Source: Coniochaeta sp. PMI_546 (Eukaryota; Ascomycota; Sordariomycetes; Coniochaetales; Coniochaetaceae). Taken from it: a stretch of 64,000 nucleotides of DNA. The notes under the pieces are model-generated. The model had not been told where the DNA came from. It saw only the letters and a program-made list of their open reading frames with translations, and did no database searches. Location of the stretch: the NCBI GenBank assembly GCA_021432605.1, contig MU271156.1:372001-436000 (forward strand). The letters run 5' to 3'. The translations under genes and the position numbers were made by a program. Positions 1 through 11,100 of the stretch are shown here, piece after piece; the stretch's first letter is position 1; every line of letters starts with the position of its first letter.

Positions 1-516
1 GCATTCCTCATCGGATACGTTGGAGACCAAGTTGCAGCAGCCCATAACGTAATGTCTGATACGAGCCAGGGGATGGGCTTGACGCGGAGCTTGATGGCTG
101 AAAGAGAGTCCCGAGTCGAGCAGATAGGGAACATACACCAGGTTTGTGAATAGTTCGAAGCTGGCATTGTCCAAGACGATGTCGACGCGCCGTCTACGGT
201 AAGACTTCAGATAGTCCCACGCCCATGGCATATTGTTACTCACAATCCGGGCTCCGTCCTCGTAGATTGTCTTCGCTCCTTGAAGAACCTAGATCTGGTC
301 GAGACTGAGAGAGCTCCGCGTGCTCAGATCGGTTGCGTTGCCCCAGAGTGCGATCTCGGTCATCTCAGAGAAGATCAAGGGCTGTGCTTCTTCATTGGTC
401 TTTGTGAAGGCGCCGGCGTTGGTGAGCGACATGTATCTCTCACAGGTCTTTGACAGCTGCCATCTCGGTTCGAGTAAGGTCGACGGGACATCATTACTGT
501 CTAGCTCACGCCTCAA
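1..516 (-). pseudogene. DUF89/ARMT1-like damage-control phosphatase, decayed and partial
   Basis: Reading leftwards, the sequence shows the family run LWGNATDLS, then KTIYEDGARIV, WDYLKSYRRRRVDIVLDNAS, FELFTNLV and LLDSGL. These match the metal-binding core of DUF89 (ARMT1/YMR027W) proteins, which hydrolyse reactive sugar phosphates or methylate glutamate. The gene is broken. A TAG stop lies just after SLSLDQI (near 289-291) where the family usually has a glutamine; CAG to TAG would fit a C-to-T change. After LLDSGL the reading continues only in another frame (IKLRVKPIPWLVSDIT, about 20-95). The N-terminal third upstream of 516 is not recognisable. The gene runs off the left edge. Family assignment is firm; loss of function is likely unless the assembly is wrong. 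Confidence 0.8.
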
Positions 517-1063
517 ACTATGTTACTCGAGGCGGGATTCGACCCATGCTAAAGCAACGAGGAACCGAGCATGCTCAGAGTCTGAGATCGATTACTTCTT
601 CGAAATGAATATAACGTTCTCGCAGTCCGCCAGAGTTGGGGGTGAGGGGAGAGACGCCGGCCCACCGATCGACCGTCCACATCTTCGAGAACGAAATGCG
701 TTCGCTACCGGACTGTTCCAACACAGTCAACGGCCACACCACCAATCGAACACAGGCTGTGCCAAAACATTGGCGGCATCGCTAATCTGTGCCTGATCCC
801 AACTGATAGCGAGGGTGGCATTCAGTATCCCCTTCTCAATTTAAGCTAAACATAGCTTATGCATCCGAGAAGAGTTATAAGATACAACTCAGACAAGTTC
901 GGGAACTCTAGGAACCACTCAGACCACATACATAAAGCGCAACCCAACGCAAGCTGCGGCCGCCAAGCGGGACATATTTACGCAGAACCAGGAGTAGTTC
1001 TAGCCCAATGTAATTCAACATGTTTATTCTTACACAACACGTGTTTCCACCTCCCAGGTTCAT
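517..1063. other. Intergenic, no gene seen
   Basis: This stretch lies between the decayed DUF89 gene and the 3' end of AIM24. Short open frames on both strands show no family resemblance. It may hold the eroded N-terminus of the DUF89 gene. Confidence 0.5.
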
Positions 1064-2353
1064 CTACCTGACAAACTCCTTCAGGCCTGTCCCCTCCTCA
1101 AACGTAACCTTCCCATCCCTCGCAACAGTCGCAACGTGAACAGCGACGGCCCCGTCGCTGACCATACGCCCATCCTTCTCCTCCTTCGGCTTGCTCGCAA
1201 GTTCAACAGCATCCGGCACCTGCCCCGCCTCCACATCCGCAATCTCGGCCACCTGCTCGCGGCTCAGCACATCCCTCACCCTCGTACCCCTGCTCGACAT
1301 GACGACCGTCATGGGGCCCTTGAACTGCAAGAATAGCCTGTCGCCCCAGATAGTCCTCCTCGTCGCCGTACGTAGAGCGAATAGTACTCGGGCAAGGTAA
1401 CGGTAGGTGGATGTGTCGCGCAAATTATTCCAGAACCGACTCAGACCGGCCGGGACGAGGCGGCCAGCCGCGCTGATTATGGATTTCGGTATGCTCGGCA
1501 CCTGCAGCCGGAGACTGCTGCTCCGTAGCCTGAAGGGCAGGGGCGGATTGCGGTTGAGGCTGTACGCTACCACGTGGCTTGGGTGGAGGACTATCTCCTC
1601 ACCCTCGTCCAAGGTGAGCTGGTATGCCTGCCCAGGCGAGGACAGGGCTGCGAGACCGCGACCTGTGAGGTGCGTGTTGCCCCAATGTGCGAGCGACAGA
1701 CCGCGGTGGATGCGGGGGGAAGGCTGCAGAGTGTGGCCTGTCCAGGCGAGCAGGGCGTTGCGCTGAGCCACCATCCAGTCTGTCGTGCCATCGAGGTGGA
1801 GGACGGAGAAGGTCGTGGTCGGCGAGGAGGTGGCGATGAGGGCTGTTAATGGCGTGGTGGAGGTTATGCGTTGGTAGAGGAAGGGGATGCCGAGGGCGGC
1901 GCGGCGGAGGGGGGACAGCAGTGTTAGTGTGGATTGGGCCTGACATACGTTAGTTGATCTTGTTGTTTAAGGTGCAAAAAGAAAACTCATACGTTCTCGA
2001 CATTGCCTGCTACGGAGACCAGAGTGCCTCGTCTTGTGTAGAGCTTCTGGGATGCGGAGAGAGTGACAGAGAGAAGAGAGTATGGCGACCCGATGACCTC
2101 GAAGCGGGCGTCTGCACCACATGTAAGTCAGCGATCGAGGAAGAAGAAGAATTGGGCGTAACGAACCAGCCGAGTCCCTGGACGTCGTACTCGGAGCTCC
2201 AAAGACATCACTGCCGACCTTTGGCGACTCCGTCGTCGGCGATGCGCTGATCTGGATTGTGCGGCATTGCCAGCAGATGTAGGCCGGTCTTGCTGGTATC
2301 CTACATGCTGCAGCTCGTCGCGCCGACCTGATCAGCGGCGATTGACCGCGCAT
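1064..2353 (-). CDS. AIM24: AIM24-like mitochondrial protein
   Basis: Three exons give 385 residues: 2191-2353, 1993-2111 and 1064-1939. The introns are GTACGA..GTGCAG (branch CTGAC) and GTATGA..GTCAG; the first is less certain. The N-terminus is basic and serine-rich, as in a mitochondrial presequence. The AIM24 fold follows: [31 protein letters not shown], then [29 protein letters not shown] and [20 protein letters not shown]. In yeast Aim24 sits in the inner mitochondrial membrane and supports MICOS and respiratory-complex organisation (established knowledge). The gene is divergent from the kinesin gene, with 360 bases between the two ATGs. Length is normal for fungal Aim24. Confidence 0.9.
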
Positions 2354-2713
2354 CGTGTAAGTGGTCGTGGAGCTAAGAATTGCCTGATTGCGAAGTCGTT
2401 GGATGAAGTCGCTTCAAGATTTCCGTATGCCGACATCATCGGGCACGGACCATGTAGAAAGTACTGTGGTACTGGTGGGATGTTGCTCGGTCAACCATTA
2501 GGCCCACTTCCAGCCAACAAACCCAGACGACAGCATCACCGCCAAACCTAGACCAACAAGCATCCAAGCTTCTCGACAGCTGCAATAATACTAATCCAGG
2601 AGGTATATGACGACAATTGAGCAATTGCATCATTGTCTATCCTCCAGATACGCCACCATCATCACTTCGTTCCCTTCTTTCATGCCTCGATATCAAGGTC
2701 AAACTTCCCCGAA
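2354..2713. promoter_or_regulatory. Shared divergent promoter region, AIM24 / kinesin
   Basis: The two start codons point away from each other across 360 bases, so both promoters and 5' UTRs must lie here. No TATA box or recognisable operator stands out. Confidence 0.55.
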
Positions 2714-4973
2714 ATGTCTGTCCGTGTCGTCGCGAGGATACGTCCTCTCCTGAAGAACGAGCTGGACAAGGATGTCATTGTCACAGTGGACAGCACCGAG
2801 GAGGGGCGGGCCCCGAATCTTGTCAAGATCCCCAGTCCAAAGAACGCGGCCGAGGAGTTCACCTTTGCCTTCAACAGTGTCTACGACCAGCAGACCAGCC
2901 AGGAAGAGCTATTCTCCGCCGAAGGTGCTTCACTCAACCCAATTGACACCCACCAATTTCGCTGACATTTTATCTGCAGTCGCTCCCCACCTCAAAGCAC
3001 TCTTCCAAGGCCTCGACCTCACCATCTTCGCCTACGGAGTGACGGGTACCGGCAAGACACATACAATGCGTGGCGGCCTTAAGCTTGCCGAACGCGGCGT
3101 CATCCCTCGTCTGCTTAGCGGCGTCTTCCGCAGGGGGAAGAAGATTGCCAAAGATACAAATGGCGAGACAACGGTCGACGTTGCGCTATCCTATTACGAG
3201 ATATATAACGATAAGGTCTTCGACCTGCTCGAACTCCCAGAAAAACGTACCCCATCAGGCCTACCCCTGCGCGAGAAGGACGGGAAGACCATCGTGATCG
3301 GCCTTTCAGAGCGTTCCTGCCAAGATCTCAAAGACTTCGAGACTCTCTATATCGAAGCCAACACCAACCGCGTGACAGCCGCAACCAAGCTCAACGCCCA
3401 TAGCAGCCGCAGCCACGCCATCCTGCGCGTCAAAGTCACCCAGACGACCGGAGACATGGTTCTCTCAAGCACAGCCAGCGCCATTGATTTGGCAGGCTCA
3501 GAAGACAACCGCCGCACAGACAACGGCAAGGAACGTCTAGTCGAATCAGCCGCCATCAACAAATCCCTCTTCGTGCTAAGTCAGTGCATCGACGCCATAT
3601 CCCGAGGCGACAAGCGCATCCCCTACCGCGAGAGCAAGATGACGCGCATCCTGTCTCTGGGCCAGAACAACGGCATCACCATCATGATCCTCAACCTGGC
3701 ACCCATGCGCAGCTACCATCTCGACACGCTCAGCAGCCTCAACGTGAGCAGCCGTGCCAAACGCATCGAGGTGCGCGAGATCGAGAACGAGGTCGTCTTC
3801 AAGATGCAGCCGCCGAAGACGACTTCGAGTCTGATGAGCGGGCGGCAGCCACTGCGGCCCTTGGCCAATGCACATAATGTGCATACCGGGCTGGCAGCCA
3901 AGGAGAAGGCTGCTGCAGCGTCTGCGGTTGCGGGCGATAAGCCTGTCAAGGCGTTCTCGGTGTACACCGACCGCGCCAAGCCACCAGCGCGGACTACGAT
4001 AGCACCCAACACCGCCCAACCACGCCGCTCGGCCTCTACAACAGCGAATAAACGTCCCTCGGACTCGGCATCGGCAACTGAGCGACCTAGTAAACTCGCT
4101 AAACCGACGCACACCTCCCTCGCCCGCCCTCAAGCACAGCCGCAATCAGAAACGCTCTCCATCTCCGCTGCCCAGATAGAAGCCATGGTCGAGCGCAAAG
4201 TCAGCGAGATCCTCGCTTCCCGTGCGGCCGCCCAACCGGCACCGGCGCCCCCTTCTGAACCCTCGCAACCTGAATCATCCCATATCAGCGTCGAAGTAGC
4301 GCGGAGGCTGGAGGCGTTGGAGCGCCGCATCGAGACGAGCGAGTCCGACAGCAAGTCGGAGGGTCTCCGATACCTATTGCAGGCCAGGCAGGCGAAGGAG
4401 CGAGGCGACGACGAGGGCGCTCTGTTCTGCTACGAGAGTGCCCTGCCGTTTTTCCCGGGGCAGGCGAAGCTATTGGGTAAGATTGAGAAGCTGCGGGAAC
4501 GGATCGCCGCGAGACAGGCTGGCGGATGTGGTAGGATTGAGCCTGTTTCAGTGAGGGACGTTGAGAAGGCCAGGAGAAGCAAACCGAAGAGAGAGAGGAG
4601 GGATGTCGGCTCTGAAAATGACGGGTCCTTCCACGGTAGCGACGCGGATGCCGACGAGGAGAGTTTTGTGGACAGGCCGCGGAAACAGAGTCGGAAACAG
4701 ACCAGTAAACAGCCGGCCGCATTCTCTGCTATCCCGGACCCGGACGGACCGCCGACGCCGAGGACACGGCGCCTGTTGACCGTCGTCAATAGTCGGGATG
4801 TAGCGCAGATCAAAGCGCTGCATGGGTTTGGGGCGAAGAAGGCGAAGGATCTCGTTGATTATCTCGAGCTTAAGGACGATGACGAGATACAATCGCTGGC
4901 GCAGCTCAGGATGGTCCCTGGCATGGGAGGCCGGGCTGTGGAGAGGGCTTATGAGGGATTGGTTGGGGTGTAA
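2714..4973 (+). CDS. Kinesin-10/KIF22-like motor with C-terminal helix-hairpin-helix
   Basis: Two exons (2714-2924, 2980-4973; intron GTGCTT..CTGCAG) encode 734 residues. The motor domain begins at residue 1 (MSVRVVARIRPL). It shows a P-loop GVTGTGKT near 90-97, switch I NAHSSRSH near 208 and switch II DLAGSE near 240. A low-complexity linker, a short coiled coil and a TPR-like helical hairpin (RYLLQARQAKERGDDEGALF, about 532-551) follow. The last 65 residues (IKALHGFGAKKAKDLVDYLE, VPGMGGRAVERAY) form a helix-hairpin-helix pair. An N-terminal motor with C-terminal HhH is diagnostic of KIF22/Kid, the chromokinesin that binds DNA and moves chromosome arms (established knowledge). The ATG at 2714 is chosen because the motor starts there; the ATG-less upstream frame extends only 27 residues. 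Confidence 0.88.
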
Positions 4974-5278
4974 ATACCATTGTTTGGCTGGGTTATGCAT
5001 GCGTGGCGCATTGCGAGGTGTCTGGAGTTTGGCGGGACTGGGCTCGGTGGTGTTTGCGGCTGTTTATAGCTTTTAGTTCGACTGTTGAATTGCATCCTCT
5101 CTGAGTTGGGTGACCAATGTGTTCACAGTTCTCATCTTATTGTCGTCTCATCCAACATCAAGATACTTTGCTGCCTGGCACCACTGAAAACATCACGATT
5201 ATGGTAGCCCATCCAATTCTATCCCCTCCATACCTAAATGTCCATATATATATACCAGCCAAGGCATCGCCATCGAGC
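4974..5278. other. Convergent 3' region, kinesin / ATM1
   Basis: The kinesin and ATM1 genes end 305 bases apart and face each other. The stretch must hold both polyadenylation sites. No separate gene is visible. Confidence 0.6.
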
Positions 5279-7447
5279 CTATTTCTTCGGCTTCTCCTGC
5301 TCAACGGCCCCATCATCAACATCATCCCCAATGACAACCTCCCTCTCGCTCCCATCCCCATGGAAAAGCGTCTCCTGGGCGCTCCACAACTCGCTATACA
5401 ACCCACCCCGGTCAATCAGCTCCTTATGCGTCCCGTGCTCTGCCACCCGCCCTTCCTTGAGCACAATGATCAGATCCGCGTCATATATCGTCCTCAGCCT
5501 GTGCGCAACAAACACGCTCGTCCGGTTCTTCTCCTTGAGGATGGAGTTAATCTCCCTCATAAGCGCCTGCTCGGTATGCGTGTCGAGCGCGCTCGTTGCC
5601 TCGTCAAAGAACAGCAGCGGCGGGTCCTTGAGCAACAGCCTGCTCACGGCCAACCTCTGCTTCTCGCCTCCGGAAATCATGAGACCACGCTCGCCGACCT
5701 TGGTCTGGTATCCGTCCTTCCACTTCTCGATGATGTGATGTATCCTCGCCCGCTGCGCTGCGGCGATGACCCTCTCCCTCGGCGCAGACAGGTCGCCGTA
5801 GCGGATGTTGTGCTCGACCGTGTCGTTGAACAGCGGCGTGTCCTGCGGCACGACGCCGATCGCTTTGCGCAAGGAATCCAGCGTCACGGTCCGGATATCC
5901 TGGTCATCGATCAGGATCCTCCCGTCGCCAACGTCGTAGTACCGGAACAGTAACCTGAGCAGGGTACTCTTTCCGCACCCGGAGGGTCCGACGATGGCGA
6001 CTTTCTTGCCGGCCGGTATGGTCAGCGACAGGTTCTTGAGGATAGGTTGGTCCGCGTGATATCCAAAGGTTACATCCTGGAACTTGATCTCCCCGCCTTT
6101 ACTCAAGACGAGAGGCTTCGCCCCCGGCTGCTCGGCGACAGAGACGTTCACCTTCTGCAGGTTGAAGAGCGTCTCCATGTCCAGCAGGCTCTGTCTCAGT
6201 TCGCGGTAGACGCTTCCGAGGAAGTTGAGCGGCACGCTCAGCTGGAACACGAGCTGGTTGATCATGACCAGATCTCCGACAGTCAGGGTTCCCTGCGCCA
6301 CGCCGTTGGCACCGAGATACATCATGGCGGTCAGCGCCGAGCTGAAGATGATATTCTGCCCGCTGTTCAAGAAGGCCAGACTCGTCCCCACCTTGATGGA
6401 GCTCTTCTCGTACTGCTTGAGCGCGGCGTCGTACCGGCTCACCTCGAACTTCTCGTTGTTGAAGTACTTCACCGCCTCGTAGTTGATCAGACTGTCCACC
6501 GCGACGGTAGAAGCCTTGTTATCCGCGGCGTTGGCCTGCCTCCTGAACTTGGTCCGCCAGGCGGTCGTCCAGATCGTGAAGGCCGTGTACGCCGTCATCG
6601 TCAGGGCGGTGATGGCGGCGAACTGCCCGCCGTACTGGTAGGTCAGGATGCCGCAGACCATGGTGATCTCGAGCGCCGTGGGGAGGATGTGGAAGACCAT
6701 GCTGGTCAGAAGGAAACTGATGCCCTTCGTGCCCCTGTCGATGGCCCGCGTGAGACCACCCGTCTGCTTACTCAGGTGGAACGCCAGATCCAGCCGCAGC
6801 AGGTGGTCGAACACGTTGCAGGCCACCTTCCGTATGGCTTTCTGCGCGACACTGGCGAAGACGGCATTCCGCAGCTCCTGGAACAGCGTCGCGCCTATCC
6901 TCGCCCCTCCGTAGGCCAGGATCATCGCCCCGGCTACGGTGGCCGCCGTGCCCCCTGTGGAAGCGATGTCGACGTTCATGCTGTCGACGATGGACTTGAA
7001 GTAGAAGGGCACCTGGACGTTGAGCACTTTGGCGCCAATGAGGAGGGCGACGGCCAGGCTGACGCGGAGCTTGGACGACAGGTCGTTTTTGGGCCACAGG
7101 TAGCGACTCATCTCGCGCATGATGGCCCAGTCGGCCTTGCGCTGGTCCGAGGTGGACTTTTCGAGGGTTGCGAGGGGGTCGGCGGAGGGGCTGCGGGTGT
7201 GCGTTGGGAGCTTCGGAGAGGATGGCGGAGGGCCATCTTTGGTGGTCGAGAGCGACGGTGAGTCGGCCTGAGCCGTGACGGAGCTGAGGGGCGCGTTTTT
7301 GTCATCGAGACGGAGGAAGGTGGTCGAGGTGAAGAAAATGCGGGAGGAGGAAGGTTGAGGAAGCCATGGCTGCCGCCACGAGGGGAGCTGGCTGTGGCCT
7401 GTCCGAAGCAGGACTGGGGCCCGATGCAGGCCTCTGAGGACGATCAT
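5279..7447 (-). CDS. ATM1: Mitochondrial ABC exporter of the Atm1/ABCB7 family
   Basis: One exon encodes 722 residues from the first ATG ([11 protein letters not shown]). A cleavable-looking, Arg/Ser-rich mitochondrial presequence of about 100 residues comes first. A six-helix half-transporter domain follows (about 130-420, including [19 protein letters not shown]). The nucleotide-binding domain has Walker [10 protein letters not shown] (near 491), signature ISGGEKQR (near 588) and Walker [13 protein letters not shown] (near 609). Atm1 homodimers in the inner mitochondrial membrane export a glutathione-linked sulfur or Fe-S species needed for cytosolic iron-sulfur assembly (established knowledge). 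All catalytic motifs are intact and length matches yeast Atm1. Confidence 0.95.
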   Translation of the reverse strand: MIVLRGLHRAPVLLRTGHSQLPSWRQPWLPQPSSSRIFFTSTTFLRLDDKNAPLSSVTAQADSPSLSTTKDGPPPSSPKLPTHTRSPSADPLATLEKSTSDQRKADWAIMREMSRYLWPKNDLSSKLRVSLAVALLIGAKVLNVQVPFYFKSIVDSMNVDIASTGGTAATVAGAMILAYGGARIGATLFQELRNAVFASVAQKAIRKVACNVFDHLLRLDLAFHLSKQTGGLTRAIDRGTKGISFLLTSMVFHILPTALEITMVCGILTYQYGGQFAAITALTMTAYTAFTIWTTAWRTKFRRQANAADNKASTVAVDSLINYEAVKYFNNEKFEVSRYDAALKQYEKSSIKVGTSLAFLNSGQNIIFSSALTAMMYLGANGVAQGTLTVGDLVMINQLVFQLSVPLNFLGSVYRELRQSLLDMETLFNLQKVNVSVAEQPGAKPLVLSKGGEIKFQDVTFGYHADQPILKNLSLTIPAGKKVAIVGPSGCGKSTLLRLLFRYYDVGDGRILIDDQDIRTVTLDSLRKAIGVVPQDTPLFNDTVEHNIRYGDLSAPRERVIAAAQRARIHHIIEKWKDGYQTKVGERGLMISGGEKQRLAVSRLLLKDPPLLFFDEATSALDTHTEQALMREINSILKEKNRTSVFVAHRLRTIYDADLIIVLKEGRVAEHGTHKELIDRGGLYSELWSAQETLFHGDGSEREVVIGDDVDDGAVEQEKPKK

Positions 7448-8111
7448 CTTGGCTGACACGGCGGTGGCATCGTCTGAGCAGAGATCTAGCCAATTGACGG
7501 CTCGTGGTCAAGTGAAGGTGCAGGTATCACAAAGTAGTCTCTTCGTTGAGAACTGCTAGACAGGAGCTCCAGCTTAGGTGAGCGGGAAGCTTCGGGTTTA
7601 GTGCGAATCAGCGCCGATGATGCAATCATTCTCGGCCTGAGGCGTCAATTGTAACGCCGCTCTCGGCCATAGGTTAAATCTTCCTCAGTCAAGCTTTTAA
7701 TTGTGTAGTATATTTTTGGAAGCCGAGTCAACAAAGTCACCGCAGAGTCAGGGCAGACAGATAAAAAATCATATAATAAATTATGAATTATGAACCAAGA
7801 ATGGCAAACTTATTGGTAAATCTTCCGTATATTGTAGCCTCGGTCCAGAACAACCTGAGCATAATCCCATGCTTAAACCACCTATCTAACCTGCCCCTGA
7901 ACCAGGCCCGTGATCATCCGTTTATCTATCCAGCCTCAGATATATGTATAACCGGTGGTATAAGAGGATAAGAGAATGTGAGATCTAGTAATTAGGTCCG
8001 TATGTCGGATCATTGTTGCACAGAAAGAAGTTATCACCATTCCAATTACGCCTCTCACTCCCCGCCAATACAAGTAACTCAAAAAGAAACACCAAGCCAT
8101 TCAGCCCACAA
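7448..8111. other. Intergenic, AT-rich in part
   Basis: This holds the upstream region of ATM1 and the 3' flank of the propeller-WSC-oxidase gene. The part from about 7680 to 7830 is AT-rich. No gene is seen. Confidence 0.55.
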
Positions 8112-11100
8112 CTAATTCGTTGGCGGGTTCACCATAGCACCCCAGTTCGTGCTGGGGTCGGGCGGCGAGGTATTAGCCCCCGTCATGTTGAGCCACTGTC
8201 CGGTCTTGTAGTTGCCGGCGGCGTTGCCCTTGCGTGAGATCCCCAGCACATCACAGACCGTCCTGTGGCTGTTGGGGATATACGGTGCGCTCGCCTGCAG
8301 CACGTCCGGCGCCTCGATGAAGGTCGCCGTCAGTCCGGACTCGACGTGCCACTCAGTGTGGCAGTGGAACAGCCACACGCCAGGGTTGTTGGCCCGGAAC
8401 CTGAGCGTGGCGGAGCCCTCGGCGTACACAACGACTGTGTCGCGAGCCATCGGCACGGCTGGTGCAGAGTTCAGGCCAGGGAAGAGGGCGCCGCCGTCGG
8501 CGCGGTTGACGATCTGGAAGGTGTGTCCGTGCAAGTGGAAAGGGTGGGCGCGATCGTCGTGGTTATTGATATTGACTTCTACGATCGCGTTGTATGGGAT
8601 GACATATGGATTGCACGCGCGGCCGTAGATGGTCGGGTTCATGATCACGTCGGCCGGGGCGGTGAGCGCTGTGAACATGGTCGGCACCTTTTGTGCGACG
8701 TAGGTCTGTCCGTTGAACATGGAGCGCGTGGAGTCAGTGGCGTCTTGGTTAATCGACACGGTCAGATAGATCGTGAACGTTGGTGGGTCGAGCAGAGACT
8801 CCCCCTCAAAGGGTATAAGATCAGTGTCGTCCCATGGTTGCCGTTGGAGCGTGAATGGGTCCGGGAGGGCGGCTGCGGAGTTGTACACGAGCCATCCGGT
8901 AACCTGTCATTGGTCAGTACACGTCTACTGTAGGATGAAAGAGGAGAGAAGAGGGATAGATGGCCGAGACGCACCGAATTCACAGGCGGCTGGGCCATAT
9001 CACCGAACATGTTCGGATTCATCATAGCAACAACGGCGAAGTTCTGCGTAGCGCTGGCCTTGGCCTTGAGGAGCACCGTGTACCGCTGGGCGACGGCGAC
9101 ATACAGCTGGTTCGTGTCATATGGCATCGTCCAGACACCGTCGGCCTCGACAACAGTGACAGTATGCTGGTCGAATTGCAGGTATGTTCCAGCGATAGCA
9201 CCCATGTTAATGATGTGTATCATGTACGTCTTGCCCGCCGTAATCGGGAACTTCACATCCCGGGCATCGTTCATCAGAAGTGAATCGGGCACCGGCTCAG
9301 CGCCGCCAGTGGTGTCGCTGTTGTCCGGCGAAAGGTAGTAATTGATGAGTCTAGGAGCCTCTTGATGATAGGTATCCGCCAGTGTCATGGTGAATTCCGA
9401 ATCGGCCTTGTAGGGGGCGCACGGGTCTTTGATGATCAGCGCTCCACGTAGACCGTCGACGTACTGCCCGCCAATGTGAGCGTGCCACCAGTAGGTGCCA
9501 GTCTGGAGGAACCGGAACTGATACACGAAGCTCTGACCGGGTGAAATTGGGCACTGCGTGACGCCGACCGGACCGTCCTCGAACGTCGTGTTCTGCTGGA
9601 ATATGCCGTGGAAATGGAGCGACGTGCTCTGGTTGCCGAGCTGGTTGACAAGGTTGATCTTGACCGTGTCACCCAGATTACCGGTGATTGGCGGGTTGGG
9701 CCACTGCCCGTTGATGCCAATGAATGGTCGCGTGAACCCGTCAGGAGCTGCATTCACCCAACCTATGTTCCAGTTGTACGTGATGATCTTCCCGGCTGGG
9801 AGTGAGGGGGTGCAAGCTCGTGACGGGGTGACAGTTGACTGGGCGGATGTCGAAGTACTCGAAGTAGACGTCGTCGACGTCGACGTGCTTGAGGTCGAGG
9901 TGGTCAGCGGCGATGACGTGGAGGACGTGGAGGATGTGGAGGAAGTCGACGTGCTCGATGTGCTAGTCTCTATGGTGGACGAGTCTGTTGTTAGAGAGGT
10001 CTCACTAGTGGTAGAAGAGAAATCGCTGCTGGTAGAAGAGAAATCGCTGCTGGTAGAAGAAATGTCTGTGGTTGTCGACGAACTTGAGTCCGTGGTTGAA
10101 GAAGAAAAATCCGTACTTATCGTGGTTGACGACACCGACGACGAAGTGGAAGACGAGCTAGACGTGCTGGAAGACGAGCTCGAGGAAGAACTGGACGATG
10201 AGCTCGACACAACCGGGCGCTTGGTGTAAACGGACAAGCGCTTGCCGGCGCCGCAATACTGGTACAGATTGCCCTTGCAGGGGCTCTTGCAGTCGGATTG
10301 CGGCGCCGAGACTGACCCGGCGTTCAAGCTGTTTCCGCAGTAGCATTCACGCGCATACTCGGTGCCGAAGAACTGGTATGCGGCGCAGAAGCTGGCGCAA
10401 GCCTCGAGGGTCATCGTGTCTGCGGCAAACGACTTCAGGCTGAGGGCGCGGCCGGTGGTAGCTTCGGTGTAGCATCCGTAGTAGATCCAATCAGTGCCGA
10501 TCGTAGCAGGCTGGGTTAGCGTTGGTGCGGCCGAGCTCGTGGTGCTGGAGCTTGTGGAGCTGGAGGAGCTCGTGGTGCTGGAGCTCGTGATCGTGCTCGA
10601 CGTGCTGGATGAGCTGGATGTAATCGACGACGTAGACGTCGACGAAGTGGTTGAAGAAACGCTGGTTGAAGAGGTAGTCGAGGACGACGACGACGAAGTT
10701 GAAGAGACGCTCGAGGTGGACGAACTGGATGAAGTCGTAGAGCTGCTCGAGGAGCTCGTCGTGGAGCTGGAGGACGAAGTGGAGGTTGTTGTCGTGGAGC
10801 TCGAAGACGAAGTTGTTGTCCTCGTGCTGCTGCTCGACGAAGTCGGGCTGGTCGAGCTGCCAGTGGTGGTAGCTGGTCTGGTCCCGATGGCGGTGATCTT
10901 CGCATTAGCCATCACATAAACTCGGCTGTTGCCGAACACTGGTCGCTGGTTCTTCATCAGCCTGCCTGTATTGACCGGCAGTGTGATCTGCTGCAAGACT
11001 CCGTTCACGGGCACGGCCTTGTACGCAACGAGGCCGTTGTTGACGTCGACCATCCAAACGATTCCCGTCCCTGGCTGGCCGTTCAAAGTGGTCACGACGG

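Noticed and set aside
528-545. tRNA-like B box on the minus strand (GGGTCGAATCCCGC)
   Set aside because: The flanking bases do not form a T-arm stem, and no A box or acceptor stem lies at the right distance.
6047-7261. Plus-strand frame of 404 codons
   Set aside because: It is the antisense shadow of ATM1, with composition expected from the opposite strand of a GC-biased gene.
9558-10229. Plus-strand acidic frame rich in Asp, Glu and Val
   Set aside because: Shadow of the Ser/Thr-rich linker and oxidase start on the minus strand.
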